A DNA stretch of 33,007 nucleotides. Origin: Candidatus Moraniibacteriota bacterium. Its GTDB lineage: Bacteria; Patescibacteriota; Minisyncoccia; CAIUEV01. Position numbers and translations under genes: made by a program. The notes under the pieces are model-generated. The model had not been told where the DNA came from. It saw nothing but the letters and a program-made list of their open reading frames with translations, and searched no databases. Location: assembly GCA_016867255.1 (NCBI GenBank), contig VGKB01000004.1, positions 1-33,007 on the forward strand. Direction: 5' to 3'. Shown piece by piece: positions 31,651-33,007 of this stretch. Position 1 is the first letter of the stretch, and every line of letters starts with the position of its first letter.

Positions 31651-32589
31651 TTACCGTATCTTCAGCGAATAGAGGAATAGATTTTTGTCTCCGTTAGAGA
31701 AAACCACTTTTTTGCCCGATGAAAGATAGCTCGGCTCATTGGCGGTGTGATTGCCGATTTTTTTCCCGGCGCCGCTTTTGCTGACCGCGCGCTTGTATAG
31801 AAGGCCGTTATCGTTTACATTGCTGTAGACAATATATTTGTCATCCGGCGAGAGGGTGAAAGAAAATGGTTTTATCCCCTCAACCACTTCTCCGTTTTCA
31901 TCGTCATCCGCTTTCTTTTTGTATAATTTTCCGTCATTGACATTGATGTAATAGATGTAGTTTCCGCCGGAAGTGTAGACGGCGTTGTGGGAAGTGACGG
32001 AATTAATCTTTCTTCCCTCGTAGCTGTTGTCGTCGTCTTCCAGATTGATTCTGTAAAGCTTTCCTTCGTCCTCGGAGTTGCTGTAAACGATGTATTTGCC
32101 GTTTGGCGAATAGGCCGGATCAAGGGAGCTGACAGGATTGATCCGGGAGCCGTCGCTTTTTTCGTCGGCATTTTTACGATAAAGCTGGCTTTCTTTTGAT
32201 AGATTAACGTAAACAATGTAGCTGCCGTCGGGGGAGTAAGCCGGATTGGCGGCGTTGTCGTCCGTCAGGGGGCTGCCTTTGCTTTTAGAGCTGGCTTTTT
32301 TGCGGTAAAGCTTACCCTGGGTGCCGTCATTATTACTTACGCCGTAGACAATGTATTTTTTGTCGGGCGAGTAAATGGGGTCAAAGCTGGCGGCAGAATT
32401 CAATTTTTTAAGCTTTGAGGTCTTGGTTTTAGCCAAAGCAGACGAAATGGGCGAGGGAACAAGAGAATAGATGAGTGAATGGGTCGGCAAATCAGTAGAG
32501 AGCTGAAAGAAAGCAAAAATAAAAACTGAAAGCAAGGGTAAAAATATGGCTAGAAATCCTGTTTGGGGAAGTTTTTTTCCGGTACGCAC
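31651..32589 (-). CDS. Exported TolB/WD40-like (PD40) beta-propeller protein
   Basis: The 312-aa protein has an N-terminal hydrophobic export/anchor segment (about 10-30). About six repeats of roughly 40 residues follow, each with xPxYSPDGKYIVYxN ... GKLYRKxA, the PD40/TolB-type propeller blade; blade 1 begins near residue 68 and the last ends at the C-terminus. A small propeller on a membrane stalk suggests protein binding at the surface. It is divergent from the membrane protein at 32731 and convergent with 30944-31618. It is not TolB itself: no TolB N-terminal domain or tol genes are seen. Confidence 0.85.
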   Translation of the reverse strand: MRTGKKLPQTGFLAIFLPLLSVFIFAFFQLSTDLPTHSLIYSLVPSPISSALAKTKTSKLKKLNSAASFDPIYSPDKKYIVYGVSNNDGTQGKLYRKKASSKSKGSPLTDDNAANPAYSPDGSYIVYVNLSKESQLYRKNADEKSDGSRINPVSSLDPAYSPNGKYIVYSNSEDEGKLYRINLEDDDNSYEGRKINSVTSHNAVYTSGGNYIYYINVNDGKLYKKKADDDENGEVVEGIKPFSFTLSPDDKYIVYSNVNDNGLLYKRAVSKSGAGKKIGNHTANEPSYLSSGKKVVFSNGDKNLFLYSLKIR

Positions 32590-32730
32590 GGGGGTTGTTT
32601 TATTATTTGTTACCTCTATTAATTCTTTCTTATTTGGAATAATTATAGTACAAATATAGAGAAAAGCGAAACAATAGAAAATTACACCAAAACGCGCAAG
32701 TTTTATTTCTAATTTTTTAATTTCCCAATC

Positions 32731-33007
32731 GTGGCTACAAAAAACAAAAACAAAACGGAAAATGCTCCCGGGTTAAAACCGGCCGAGCCAGTAGCGCCGG
32801 CATCCCGGCCGGCGGCTAACAGCTCAAACAATACTGTGCTCTTGGTAATTGTAATCGTTCTCTTATCGCTAATAATTTTAGGCGCCCTCGGCTGGCTGGG
32901 CTGGAAGTTATGGAAGGGAACAAAAAATAAGTTTATGGATCGGGCGGGCCAAATGGCCGCAACGGAGCAGAGAATGGCGGCACCGCTTGACGAGATGGCC
33001 TACGAGG
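32731..33007 (+). CDS. Membrane-anchored protein, N-terminal part only
   Basis: A GTG at 32731 opens a frame that runs off the right edge (92 codons). It begins with a Lys/Asn/Pro/Ala-rich cytoplasmic stretch (about 1-34), one transmembrane helix (about 37-58, VLLVIVIVLLSLIIL), then a basic/Ala-rich region. This matches the anchored-protein architecture common in this window, but the outer domain lies beyond the edge, so no family can be assigned. Confidence 0.7.
   Translation, partial: MATKNKNKTENAPGLKPAEPVAPASRPAANSSNNTVLLVIVIVLLSLIILGALGWLGWKLWKGTKNKFMDRAGQMAATEQRMAAPLDEMAYE

Noticed and set aside
1..33007. Alternative genetic code with TGA as glycine
   Set aside because: Several complete proteins end naturally at TGA (for example genes ending at 1792 and 27847) and no internal TGA is needed to keep conserved domains open.
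1..33007. CRISPR arrays or prophage
   Set aside because: No regularly spaced direct repeats and no Cas, integrase, capsid or terminase genes were seen; the repeats present are dispersed or palindromic.

Overview
The window looks like chromosomal DNA of a Patescibacteria/CPR bacterium (Parcubacteria-like; lineage not resolvable by eye). The reasons are compact genes; many small secreted or membrane-anchored proteins with no clear family; an RlpA/DUF348 protein, a CapA phosphatase and an L,D-transpeptidase typical of such genomes; frequent absence of a Shine-Dalgarno; and short GC-rich palindromes between genes. TGA is an ordinary stop codon, so code 25 (Gracilibacteria) is excluded.

Left part (1-4.1 kb, all minus strand): a Fic protein running off the left edge, a two-gene unit (unknown 137-aa protein and a minimal nucleotidyltransferase), and a winged-helix/ComF-type phosphoribosyltransferase fusion. 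Two 121-bp direct repeats that differ at four positions (1111-1231 and 3974-4094) bracket these last three genes.

Middle (4.2-11.9 kb): the most unusual stretch, AT-richer than its surroundings for much of its length. It holds three aminoacyl-tRNA-synthetase relatives: a HisRS-like protein without the motif-3 arginine, an AsnRS-like catalytic domain without the anticodon-binding domain, and a LeuRS that lacks the CP1 editing domain. With them are a SAM methyltransferase, an S66 peptidase of the MccF (microcin C immunity) type and a TIM-barrel metal hydrolase. AsnRS-like, methyltransferase and MccF-like genes form a tight operon. My best inference is a small-molecule biosynthesis and/or self-protection island built around aminoacyl-adenylate chemistry, with LeuRS as possible target or resistant copy. 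This is unproven.

It ends near a tRNA-Asn(GUU) gene (12161-12232, minus) flanked by decayed tRNA pieces, one interrupted in the D-loop by a 36-nt palindrome, within a cluster of GC-rich hairpins.

Right part (12.7-33 kb): mostly envelope functions. There is a secreted protein, a DUF348-G5-RlpA protein, a secreted transglutaminase-like protein, a six-repeat NHL propeller, a NUDIX hydrolase, a membrane-anchored protein of unknown fold, valS, CapA, four anchored proteins with a PsbP-like outer domain, a spermidine synthase next to an MTA/SAH-deaminase-like enzyme, an L,D-transpeptidase, and a TolB-like propeller. Two tandem anchored paralogues end in a shared Cys-rich tail. Between 19.4 and 19.7 kb a 104-bp MITE-like inverted repeat lies beside a 40-codon remnant of an ABC transporter ATPase gene.
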